11,809 nucleotides of DNA. Source: an uncultured bacterium. GTDB lineage: Bacteria > Pseudomonadota > Gammaproteobacteria > Burkholderiales > Burkholderiaceae_D. The notes under the pieces are model-generated. The model did no database searches and was not told the DNA's origin. It saw only the letters and a program-made list of their open reading frames with translations. The stretch covers positions 1-11,809 of the forward strand of contig CAIQLE010000282.1 in NCBI GenBank assembly GCA_903872555.1. The letters run 5' to 3'. Below, piece after piece: positions 1 to 7,272 of this stretch (position 1 is the stretch's first letter; every line of letters begins with the position of its first letter). Both the position numbers and the translations under genes were made by a program.

Positions 1-560
1 AATAAAGGTTCTTTTTTCTTTTCTCGCTTTAATTCAAAAACTTGAATACCGCAGGCCGCAAGAATTTCAACAACGGTATTTCTGCCTTCCAGAAAGTGAC
101 TTCGGGTGTATTCGCCGTCATTCTTCCCTTCGAGTATGGATTGATTTTTTACATGAAGCATCAGTGCCTGCTTTGCGCTGGGCTCCATGTTGTCGCCTGC
201 ACGGGCCAGCATCAGCAATGCATTCACTGTTTTATTGCTTGTCATTCCACAGGAAATTCTTATTTCCTGTTCTAAACGCCCATCGTTGAAAAATGGTGCA
301 AATCGCGTCACAAGATTCATCGTGGGAATGATGGAATATTTGCCAACAGATACCTGATCGATCAAACGACAGGCATGCTCATGCGGATTCATCCAGGGCT
401 GGAGTTGACTGAGCATCGCTTTGCTGATTCGGCCCCATGCCGACAAACTCACCAGAATAGGAAACTTCTTGTCATCAAGTTCAAGATGGTGCACGATCAG
501 ACCGACACAATCGTCAGGTAGATTCGTGATTCTAAAAGCGGTTTGATTATCGGCTCTCAT
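1..560 (-). CDS. Unrecognised protein with F-box-like N-terminus, 3' end cut by window edge
   Basis: The reading frame is open from an ATG at 558-560 to the left edge (186 codons, no stop), so the C-terminus is missing. The start is supported by AGGAG five bases upstream and an in-frame stop at 630-632. Residues 14-42 fit the F-box pattern: Leu-Pro at 14-15, acidic 16-17, Ile22, Leu26, acidic 29-30, Leu36-Val37-Ser38 and Trp42. In F-boxes the Trp usually lies about 28 residues from the Leu-Pro; here it is at the 29th. Known F-box proteins recruit substrates to SCF ubiquitin ligases through Skp1, and bacterial ones are host-directed effectors. The rest is unassigned; residues about 150-178 vaguely recall an ankyrin repeat, and 178-185 is lysine-rich. 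No signal peptide or membrane segment is seen. GC is about 45% by hand count, below sampled neighbouring lines (50-70%), which hints at transfer. The gene is well supported; the F-box reading is inference from pattern alone. Confidence 0.72.
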   Translation of the reverse strand, partial: MRADNQTAFRITNLPDDCVGLIVHHLELDDKKFPILVSLSAWGRISKAMLSQLQPWMNPHEHACRLIDQVSVGKYSIIPTMNLVTRFAPFFNDGRLEQEIRISCGMTSNKTVNALLMLARAGDNMEPSAKQALMLHVKNQSILEGKNDGEYTRSHFLEGRNTVVEILAACGIQVFELKREKKKEPL

Positions 561-565
561 GCATA

Positions 566-570
566 CTCCT
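566..570 (-). promoter_or_regulatory. Shine-Dalgarno site AGGAG of the F-box-like gene
   Basis: On the minus strand AGGAG lies five bases before the ATG at 558-560. It is one of the strongest ribosome-binding sites in the window and fixes this start against two in-frame GTG codons further upstream (573-575 and 597-599). It supports the left-edge frame as a real gene despite its missing 3' end. Confidence 0.65.
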
Positions 571-618
571 GACACTGATGGTCTTGAATGGAAAGCACAT
601 GAGTTGATGCTGCTGCGG

Positions 619-639
619 AAAAGTTCCCTAGGCGGGAAT
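619..639 (-). terminator. Weak hairpin plus T4 downstream of nadC
   Basis: Read on the minus strand, a five-base stem (TTCCC paired with GGGAA, 634-638 with 624-628, five-base loop) is followed after one base by TTTT (619-622). It sits about 75 bases after the nadC stop and 60 bases before the left-edge gene, where a terminator would be expected. The stem is short and the T tract only four bases long, so it may be chance. The rest of the 561-713 gap shows no convincing promoter. Confidence 0.25.
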
Positions 640-713
640 AAAATTCTGGGAGGGATATTTGAGAAGAATGATTACCTGAGAGGACTGCCTACCTAAAAGG
701 ACTGATGACTTAA

Positions 714-1580
714 TCAGCCGATAATCCGCAATGAATAATCCGTGGCTTGAATATCTTTGGTGAGACTACCTATGGATATACGATCGACACCTGTCTCGGC
801 AATCGCACGCAGTGTCTCGCGATTGATACCACCCGAAGCTTCCAGCAAAGCTCTGCCTGCATTGATGGCTACTGCACTGCACATTTGTTCGGTAGAGAAA
901 TTATCGAGCAAGACAGATGTGGCGCCCGCACTCAGAGCAAGCTCCAGTTCTTGCAGATTTTCCACCTCGATTTGTATAGAAACACCGGCATGCAAGGCGA
1001 GCGCCGATGCCATAGCAGCCTTGATACTACCCGCAGCAGCGATATGGTTTTCTTTGATCAGGATGCCATCATACAAAGCCAGTCGCTGATTCTGTCCGCC
1101 GCCCACACGTACCGCATATTTTTGCGCCAGACGCAGTCCCGGAAGTGTCTTGCGCGTATCGAGTATGGCTGCAGCAGTGCCCTGAATCATCCTGACATAG
1201 TCACGCGTCACTGTAGCAACGCCTGACAGCAACTGCAAAAAATTCAGCGCCGAACGCTCAGCCGTCAACAAGGCGCGCGCTGGCGCAGTGATATGACAGA
1301 CCTCCGCATTGGCGGGCATCAGGTCGCCCTCAGAAAATTTCCAGTCAATCGTCATCGATGGATCGACCTGAAGCATCACCGCTTCAAACCAGGGCGCACC
1401 ACACAGCACAGCATCTTCACGCACGATGACACTCGCTCTGGCTTTTGCATCAGCAGGCACCAGCATCGCCGTCCAGTCACCCGTGCCTATGTCTTCTGCC
1501 AATGCGGCGCGCACATTAGCTTCAAAGGCCAGCGACAAGGCCGGATCAAAAGGGGCGAAGGGATTGTTAAGCGTACTCAT
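714..1580 (-). CDS. nadC: Nicotinate-nucleotide pyrophosphorylase (carboxylating), quinolinate phosphoribosyltransferase
   Basis: This enzyme converts quinolinate and PRPP to nicotinate mononucleotide, CO2 and PPi, the third step of de novo NAD synthesis, in the cytoplasm. At 288 aa it has the usual family length. Visible landmarks are the N-terminal EDIGTGDWT (29-37), DTRKTLPGLR (141-150), GGGQNQR (160-166), LIKENHI (174-180), IEVE (204-207), LLDN (224-227) and the phosphate-binding end around SGGIN (249-253) and ISIGSLT (268-274). Against my memory of the M. tuberculosis enzyme, Arg109, Arg143, Lys144, Arg166, Lys176, Glu205 and Asp226 match its active-site residues at a constant offset of four. 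The residue at the position of its active-site His161 is Gln165. The ATG at 1578-1580 has no clear Shine-Dalgarno sequence. It follows nadA by 38 bases and is probably cotranscribed with it. Confidence 0.96.
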   Translation of the reverse strand: MSTLNNPFAPFDPALSLAFEANVRAALAEDIGTGDWTAMLVPADAKARASVIVREDAVLCGAPWFEAVMLQVDPSMTIDWKFSEGDLMPANAEVCHITAPARALLTAERSALNFLQLLSGVATVTRDYVRMIQGTAAAILDTRKTLPGLRLAQKYAVRVGGGQNQRLALYDGILIKENHIAAAGSIKAAMASALALHAGVSIQIEVENLQELELALSAGATSVLLDNFSTEQMCSAVAINAGRALLEASGGINRETLRAIAETGVDRISIGSLTKDIQATDYSLRIIG

Positions 1581-1618
1581 AGAGGCGTGTTTTTTAAATC
1601 AGACTCAGCGAAATATAG

Positions 1619-2746
1619 TTACGCCGGTCCTATGCCACTGAACAAAGTTTGCTCAGCAGCCAGATCAGAGGAAGGACGCACATTCGCTTTACGCGCTGCC
1701 GCGAAATCCAGCATGCGGTCGATACACACCACAGCCTTCTCGCGTATGCCTGCGTCCACTTGAATTTCGTTCCGGCCTGACTCAAGTACCTCAGCCAGAT
1801 TCTGTAAGCCATTCATGGCCATCCACGGGCAGTGAGCACAACTCTTACAAGTCGCGCTGTTGCCCGCTGTTGGCGCTTCTATGAAAACTTTGCCGGGCGC
1901 CGCCATGCGCATCTTGTGCAAGATGCCATTGTCAGTGGCGACCACAAATTCAGTCGCATCCAACTGCTGAGCCGCTGCAATCAATTGCGAGGTCGAGCCC
2001 ACCACATCGGCCAGCGCCACTACAGCGGCCGGCGATTCAGGGTGAACCAGAATTTTTGCCTCAGGATGTTCGCGCTTGAGCAATTCCAGCTCAAGCCCTT
2101 TGAATTCATCATGCACCAGACAAGAGCCCTGCCACAGCAGCATATCGGCACCGGTTTGTTTTTGTATATAACTGCCCAAATGCCGGTCCGGCGCCCACAG
2201 AATTTTTTTACCTTGCGCATGCAGATGCGCCACGATATCCAATCCAATCGATGAAGTCACCATCCAGTCAGCCCGTGCTTTGACGGCCGCACTGGTATTG
2301 GCATACACCACCACCGTGCGATCCGGATGCGCATCACAAAATGCTGCGAATTCGTCCGCTGGACAACCCAGATCGAGCGAACAAGTCGCATCCAAATCAG
2401 GCATCAGTATGGTTTTTTCAGGTGAAAGTATCTTGGCCGTTTCACCCATGAAGCGCACACCGGCAACCACCAGCGTCTGAGCTGCATGGTCGCGTCCGAA
2501 ACGCGCCATCTCCAGCGAATCCGACACACAGCCGCCGGTTTCTTCTGCCAGATCCTGCAGATCCGCGTCGACGTAGTAATGCGCCACCAGCACTGCATTT
2601 TTTTCTTTCAGCAAGCGACGTATCTTGTCCTTGAGCTGATTGCGCTGCTGCGCTGAAAGCGGCTCTGGCACGCGCGCCCAGGCTGAGCTGACACAGCTCG
2701 CACCCTCTGCGTCAGGTCGTTCAAATTCAACCGTCTTGATATCCAT
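1619..2746 (-). CDS. nadA: Quinolinate synthase A, [4Fe-4S] enzyme
   Basis: It condenses iminoaspartate with dihydroxyacetone phosphate to quinolinate, the second step of de novo NAD synthesis, using an oxygen-sensitive [4Fe-4S] cluster in the cytoplasm. At 375 aa it is slightly longer than the E. coli protein (about 347 aa) because of an N-terminal extension of roughly 15-25 residues. The three expected cluster cysteines are present: Cys128 in DLGCPA, Cys209 in [10 protein letters not shown] and Cys306 in the [10 protein letters not shown] segment (300-309). The substrate-site segment [15 protein letters not shown] is at 54-68. The ATG at 2744-2746 has only a loose purine-rich sequence upstream. 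nadC follows on the same strand; nadB, which makes the iminoaspartate, is not in the window. A small inverted repeat upstream (2809-2827) may be regulatory. Confidence 0.96.
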   Translation of the reverse strand: MDIKTVEFERPDAEGASCVSSAWARVPEPLSAQQRNQLKDKIRRLLKEKNAVLVAHYYVDADLQDLAEETGGCVSDSLEMARFGRDHAAQTLVVAGVRFMGETAKILSPEKTILMPDLDATCSLDLGCPADEFAAFCDAHPDRTVVVYANTSAAVKARADWMVTSSIGLDIVAHLHAQGKKILWAPDRHLGSYIQKQTGADMLLWQGSCLVHDEFKGLELELLKREHPEAKILVHPESPAAVVALADVVGSTSQLIAAAQQLDATEFVVATDNGILHKMRMAAPGKVFIEAPTAGNSATCKSCAHCPWMAMNGLQNLAEVLESGRNEIQVDAGIREKAVVCIDRMLDFAAARKANVRPSSDLAAEQTLFSGIGPA

Positions 2747-2808
2747 GCCTGACTTTCTCTGCTTGATTCAAAGATACGCTGCTGTATTTTCTGAGATACC
2801 TACTGCTT

Positions 2809-2827
2809 GCATATCGCTTACATATGC
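2809..2827. repeat. 6-bp inverted repeat upstream of nadA
   Basis: GCATAT and ATATGC (2809-2814 and 2822-2827) are perfect inverted copies separated by seven bases, 63 bases upstream of the nadA start. Position and symmetry would suit a repressor operator or a short leader hairpin. NAD regulators such as NrtR or NadQ are known to control nad genes in some bacteria, but I cannot match this to either consensus. A 6-bp dyad can also arise by chance. The rest of the 2747-2886 gap shows no strong promoter or terminator. Confidence 0.25.
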
Positions 2828-2886
2828 CTTGCGTTTCGGTAAAGTTTCAGTCGCGTTTTAGCTAACTGTCACAGCAGCTTGCCGCC

Positions 2887-4485
2887 TTACTCAATACCCT
2901 GCATCGTCAGATATTCTTCATAGCCGCCCTTGAAGTCGATGATCTCGCCGTTCTTGACTTCAAGTATGCGATTAGCCAGCGACGACACGAATTCACGATC
3001 ATGCGAAACGAATATCAGGGTGCCGGCATATTTTTCCAGAGCGATATTGAGCGACTCAATCGATTCCATGTCCATGTGATTGGTCGGCTCATCCATCAGC
3101 AAAACGTTATGTCGCCCCAGCATCAGCTTGCCATACATCATGCGGCCCTTCTCGCCACCCGACAGCACACGTACGAATTTTTTGACATCGTCACCAGAGA
3201 ACAGCAAGCGTCCCAGGATAGAGCGCACCGCCTGATCATCATCCCCTTCCTGCGTCCAGTAACCCATCCAGTCGGTCAGAATTTTTTCTTCCGCAAATTC
3301 TTCCGTAGGGTCCTGAGGCATATAACCGACGTCGGCGTTCTCAGCCCATTTCACGACACCCGTATCCGGTTCAAGCTTGCAAACCTCACCGCCTATGCAA
3401 CGCAGCAGCGTGGTTTTGCCAGCGCCATTTTCGCCAATGATGGCAATCTTCTCACCCGCCTCAACCGAAATACTGAAATTCTTGAACAGCTGATGATCGT
3501 AAGCTTTGCCTATGCTCTGCGTCTCAACGGCCAGCCTGTGCAGTTTCTTTTCACCTTCAAAGCGTATAAAAGGATTCTGGCGCGAAGAAGGTTTGACATC
3601 TTCGATCTTGATTTTTTCAATCTGCTTGGCACGTGAAGTGGCCTGACGCGCTTTGGATTTATTGGCAGAGAAACGGCGCACGAAATCCTGCAGCTCGGCG
3701 ACTTTTTCCTTGGCCTTGGTATTGGCTGACATTTGCTGCGCACGCGCCTGTGAAGAAGCCAGCATGTAATCGTCGTAGGTACCGGGATAGATTTTCAGAG
3801 TACCGTAATCCATGTCGGCCATATGCGTGCACACCTGATTTAAAAAGTGCCGGTCGTGCGAGATGATGATCATCGTTGAGTTACGCGCATTCAGCACATC
3901 TTCCAGCCAGCGTATGGTGTTGATGTCGAGGTTATTGGTCGGCTCATCGAGCAGCAAAATATCCGGATTGGAAAACAGCGCCTGAGCCAGCAAGACGCGT
4001 AATTTCCAGCCCGGAGCAATCGTGCTCATCAGGCCACTGTGCTGATCATTCGGAATACCAACACCGGACAATAATTCACCCGCGCGCGCTTCAGCCGTAT
4101 AGCCGTCGTACTCGGCAAACTTGGCTTCCAGATCGGCCGCTTTCATATAATCGTCATCCGTGGCCTCAGGATTGGCGTAGATAGCATCACGTTCGCTCAT
4201 GGCCGCCCACATTTCAGTGTGGCCCATCATCACCACATCCAGCACACGCATCTCTTCATAAGCAAACTGATCCTGACGCAGTTTGCCCAGACGCTCATTC
4301 ACATCCAGCATGACATTGCCGGAAGAAGGATCGAGATCACCGCCCAGAATTTTCATGAAAGTAGATTTGCCACAACCGTTGGCACCGATCAGGCCATAGC
4401 GATTGCCGTCACCGAATTTGACGGAAATATTTTCAAAAAGCGGCTTGGCGCCGAACTGCATGGTGATATTAGCGGTGGAGAGCAA
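2887..4485 (-). CDS. ybiT: ABC-F family ATPase, YbiT type
   Basis: This is a soluble tandem-ATPase protein of the ABC-F family, whose members act at the ribosomal E site and affect translation rather than transport. It has 532 aa and no membrane segments. Domain 1 has Walker A GANGCGKS (34-41), Walker B ILLLDE (176-181) and H-loop His210. Domain 2 has Walker A GENGAGKT (351-358), signature LSGGE (441-445), Walker B VLLMDE (461-466) and His495. The basic linker is about 245-310. Domain 1 carries APGWK where the LSGGE signature would be; I recall the same in E. coli YbiT, and overall the protein resembles YbiT much more than Uup or EttA. The start is TTG (4483-4485) with AAGG seven bases upstream. 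No ATG lies between it and the upstream in-frame stop at 4525-4527, and the first residues align with YbiT. It appears to be transcribed alone. Confidence 0.94.
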   Translation of the reverse strand: MLSTANITMQFGAKPLFENISVKFGDGNRYGLIGANGCGKSTFMKILGGDLDPSSGNVMLDVNERLGKLRQDQFAYEEMRVLDVVMMGHTEMWAAMSERDAIYANPEATDDDYMKAADLEAKFAEYDGYTAEARAGELLSGVGIPNDQHSGLMSTIAPGWKLRVLLAQALFSNPDILLLDEPTNNLDINTIRWLEDVLNARNSTMIIISHDRHFLNQVCTHMADMDYGTLKIYPGTYDDYMLASSQARAQQMSANTKAKEKVAELQDFVRRFSANKSKARQATSRAKQIEKIKIEDVKPSSRQNPFIRFEGEKKLHRLAVETQSIGKAYDHQLFKNFSISVEAGEKIAIIGENGAGKTTLLRCIGGEVCKLEPDTGVVKWAENADVGYMPQDPTEEFAEEKILTDWMGYWTQEGDDDQAVRSILGRLLFSGDDVKKFVRVLSGGEKGRMMYGKLMLGRHNVLLMDEPTNHMDMESIESLNIALEKYAGTLIFVSHDREFVSSLANRILEVKNGEIIDFKGGYEEYLTMQGIE

Positions 4486-4492
4486 GCGAAGA

Positions 4493-4496
4493 CCTT
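4493..4496 (-). promoter_or_regulatory. Ribosome-binding site supporting a TTG start
   Basis: AAGG on the minus strand is seven bases before the TTG at 4483-4485. Together with the YbiT-like first residues and the absence of an upstream ATG, it decides the TTG start of the ABC-F gene. The next ATG is codon 9, which would remove conserved N-terminal residues. Confidence 0.5.
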
Positions 4497-4522
4497 GTAA
4501 GAGCGGAATAGCGAAAAAATGC

Positions 4523-4528
4523 TGTCAA
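4523..4528 (-). promoter_or_regulatory. Possible -35 box for the ABC-F gene
   Basis: On the minus strand TTGACA, a perfect sigma-70 -35 hexamer, lies 37 bases upstream of the TTG start. No good -10 hexamer occurs 16-18 bases downstream, so it may not be used. A separate CATAAT at 4544-4549 resembles a -10 box but lacks a matching -35. The gap between ldcA and this gene must hold a promoter if the ABC-F gene is transcribed alone, but the sequence does not settle where. Confidence 0.22.
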
Positions 4529-4583
4529 TACACAGTCCGGAAGATTATGCCGGCAGCATGAAACAGGGAAGACAGCGATTTTA

Positions 4584-4634
4584 TCATCCGGCAGGAGAGA
4601 GATGCGGTCTGCGCTTCTGAGGATTTGCGGATGA
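4584..4634. repeat. 7-bp inverted repeat after ldcA
   Basis: TCATCCG (4584-4590) and CGGATGA (4628-4634) are perfect inverted copies with a 37-base spacer, just after the ldcA stop. They could close a long hairpin in the ldcA 3' end. No T tract follows on the minus strand, so it is not a standard intrinsic terminator. Chance is possible. Confidence 0.25.
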
Positions 4635-4643
4635 CGGGAGAAA

Positions 4644-5561
4644 TTAAGCCCGGGTAGCCAGGCTAGGATAATCGTCCAGACTCAGCTTCAATCCCTGCTC
4701 GTCCGACCTGAGCGAACACTGCGCACCTACCGGCAAGGTTAGTTTGTCTCTGGTGTGTCCAAACGGCAGGCCCTGCAGCAGCGGCAGGCCAAAGCGCTGG
4801 CGCAGCTCGGACAGCATGCTGTTGAAATCATACCCATTGTCATAGTCGCTCAGCTTGTAGCCTGAAAAATCACCGAAAAGGATGGCTTTCTGGCGACTCA
4901 GCACGCCCGCATGCCAGAGCTGCAGCAACATGCGCTCGATGCGGAAGGGATGTTCATTCACATCTTCAATGAACAAAATGCCGCCATCAACTTCAGGCAT
5001 CCAGGGGGTGCCTGCCAGATGCGCCAGCATGGCCAGATTACCGCCCCACAGCCTGCCCGTGACCTCCAGCGCCTGATTGCCTGTGTACGGTATCTCAATC
5101 TGGTAACTGGACTGGTCAATACAGCCCCAGAAATGCTTGTGCGTGAACTCGCTGATATCGAGCCGACTGAAATCATCACAGATCATGGGACCGGCAAAAC
5201 TTGCCTTGCCGGTTTTGGCCAGCAAGCCTAATTGCAGTGCCGTGAAATCACTATGGCCGACAAATAGTTTGCCGCTATGCGCGAGCAAACCAAAATCAAT
5301 GTCAGGCAAGAGCCGTGACAGCCCGTAACCACCGCGCAGGGCGATGATGATCTCTACATCGGGATGTCGTGCTGCGGCATGCAGCTGAGCGAGACGCTCG
5401 GTGTCGGTGGCAGCGAAACGCTGATGACGCGGATAGTCTTTGGAAAAATCATGCACCTGATGACCCAGTGCGCGCAGACGCCACAGGCCGCGCTCAAAAT
5501 CAGCGGCATCAGTGGCATAGCCGCTGGGGGCAACGATGGCGATCTGGCGCGACTGGATCAT
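4644..5561 (-). CDS. ldcA: Muramoyltetrapeptide LD-carboxypeptidase, peptidase family S66
   Basis: LdcA removes the terminal D-Ala from cytoplasmic murein tetrapeptides so that the tripeptide can be recycled. With the start chosen here it has 305 aa, close to the P. aeruginosa enzyme (307 aa). Family landmarks are IVAPSG near residue 9-14, LRGGYG (75-80), the nucleophile Ser104 in GHSDFTAL, the Glu199 region IEDVNEH and His269 in FGHTRDKL, giving the Ser-Glu-His triad of S66. No signal peptide is seen, as expected for a cytoplasmic enzyme. I chose the ATG at 5559-5561 because GGAAA lies six bases upstream; a TTG at 5577-5579 would add six residues and overlap tadA by four bases but has no ribosome-binding site. 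It is last in the queE-queD-tadA-ldcA block, 14 bases after tadA. Confidence 0.92.
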   Translation of the reverse strand: MIQSRQIAIVAPSGYATDAADFERGLWRLRALGHQVHDFSKDYPRHQRFAATDTERLAQLHAAARHPDVEIIIALRGGYGLSRLLPDIDFGLLAHSGKLFVGHSDFTALQLGLLAKTGKASFAGPMICDDFSRLDISEFTHKHFWGCIDQSSYQIEIPYTGNQALEVTGRLWGGNLAMLAHLAGTPWMPEVDGGILFIEDVNEHPFRIERMLLQLWHAGVLSRQKAILFGDFSGYKLSDYDNGYDFNSMLSELRQRFGLPLLQGLPFGHTRDKLTLPVGAQCSLRSDEQGLKLSLDDYPSLATRA

Positions 5562-5575
5562 GGCGGGTTTCCGTA

Positions 5576-6519
<944 letters not shown>

Positions 6520-6522
6520 CAA

Positions 6523-7158
6523 TCAAGGTATGTGCAGCAGCTTGTGCGTCTGTACTGAGAGTCGCCACTGCGGGTTGTTTTTGCAGGTTTCTATAGCAAA
6601 GCGGGTGTTCTTTTCCTGCTCAGGCCCGTCCATCGCCTGCAGAAAAAAATGCGCGAAATTTAAAGCAGCGTAAGCATTCAGATCTTGTCCTGCCTGCGGC
6701 ACGACGACTTTGATTTCATGGCCGCTTGTTACTACGAGCGACGCGCCCTGCTTGGGGCTGACACAGATCCAGTCCACTCCTGCAGGTACGGCTAAGGTGC
6801 CATTGGTTTCAATCGCAATTTCAAATCCGCGCTGATGCATGGCATCGATCAGGGCTGCATCCAGTTGCAGCAAGGGCTCTCCACCTGTGAAGACAACATA
6901 TTTATGCTTTTGCTGTGTCACAGGCCATTGCGCATCGATACGATCGGCCAGTTCAGCCGCGAGGGCAAACTTTCCTCCGAGATGACCATCCGTGCCGACA
7001 AAATCGGTATCGCAAAATCGGCAGACCGCGCTACTGCGATCTTCTTCACGGCCAGACCACAGATTGCAGCCCGCAAAACGACAGAACACCGCCGGCCTTC
7101 CGGTCTGCGCGCCCTCGCCTTGCAAGGTATAGAAAATTTCTTTGATGCTGTAGCTCAA
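6523..7158 (-). CDS. queE: 7-carboxy-7-deazaguanine synthase, radical SAM enzyme
   Basis: QueE is a radical SAM enzyme that contracts 6-carboxytetrahydropterin to 7-carboxy-7-deazaguanine, the queuosine and preQ0 precursor core. From the start chosen here it has 211 aa. The cluster-binding cysteines are 31, 46 and 49, spaced Cx14Cx2C instead of the usual Cx3Cx2C; this variant is known from Burkholderia multivorans QueE. Other landmarks are KEIFYTLQGEG (6-16), GRPAVFCRFAGCN (20-32), the SAM-binding FTGGEP (about 90-95), IETNG, ICVSPK and a C-terminal QTHK. The TTG at 7156-7158 matches where I recall relatives starting (SYSIKEIFYTLQ). A GTG at 7216-7218 would add 20 residues without resemblance to the family, though GGA lies six bases before it, so the start is uncertain. 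queD follows directly. Confidence 0.93.
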   Translation of the reverse strand: MSYSIKEIFYTLQGEGAQTGRPAVFCRFAGCNLWSGREEDRSSAVCRFCDTDFVGTDGHLGGKFALAAELADRIDAQWPVTQQKHKYVVFTGGEPLLQLDAALIDAMHQRGFEIAIETNGTLAVPAGVDWICVSPKQGASLVVTSGHEIKVVVPQAGQDLNAYAALNFAHFFLQAMDGPEQEKNTRFAIETCKNNPQWRLSVQTHKLLHIP

Positions 7159-7236
7159 GCCTGATCCGCTATGAATAGAAGGGAGGAAGGAAGCCTGCCA
7201 GTGCTGAAATGCCGGCACGGCTCGTCCAAGAACGGG

Positions 7237-7242
7237 ATTATC
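7237..7242 (-). promoter_or_regulatory. Possible -10 box for the queE-queD-tadA-ldcA block
   Basis: GATAAT on the minus strand matches the sigma-70 -10 consensus at five of six bases and sits in the gap before queE. The hexamer 17 bases upstream (TGAGTC) is a poor -35. A transcript starting here would have a leader of about 70 bases to the TTG start but only about 12 to the alternative GTG. Weak support. Confidence 0.25.
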
Positions 7243-7244
7243 TT

Positions 7245-7272
7245 ACAAAAGTGGCCTGAGACTCAGACTGCC
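7245..7272 (-). terminator. Weak stem with T4 at the end of the sensor kinase gene
   Basis: On the minus strand GGC-CTG and CAG-GCC can pair (7253-7272, with a three-base bulge and five-base loop), followed after two bases by TTTT (7247-7250). It overlaps the kinase stop codon and lies just before the possible queE -10 box, where a boundary between two transcripts is expected. The stem is imperfect, so this is a candidate only. Confidence 0.22.

Noticed and set aside
42-275. 77-codon plus-strand open frame at the left edge
   Set aside because: The minus-strand frame is longer, has an AGGAG ribosome-binding site and an F-box-like pattern; the plus-strand frame has neither.
681-704. Direct repeat AGGACTG twice, 17 bases apart, after nadC
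   Set aside because: Seven bases occurring twice is easily chance; no target-site duplication or mobile element lies between or around the copies.
747-1226. 159-codon plus-strand open frame inside nadC
   Set aside because: nadC on the minus strand has all family motifs here; the opposite frame shows low-complexity, unfamiliar protein.
2856-2880. Inverted AGCT/AGCT stem just after the ABC-F gene
   Set aside because: Stem of four bases plus a short inner one, followed by AAAA instead of T on the minus strand, so it is not a convincing terminator.
3001-3636. 211-codon open frame on the plus strand
   Set aside because: It lies antisense to the ABC-F gene, whose protein is unmistakable; the plus-strand translation has no recognisable motif and is best read as a coding shadow.
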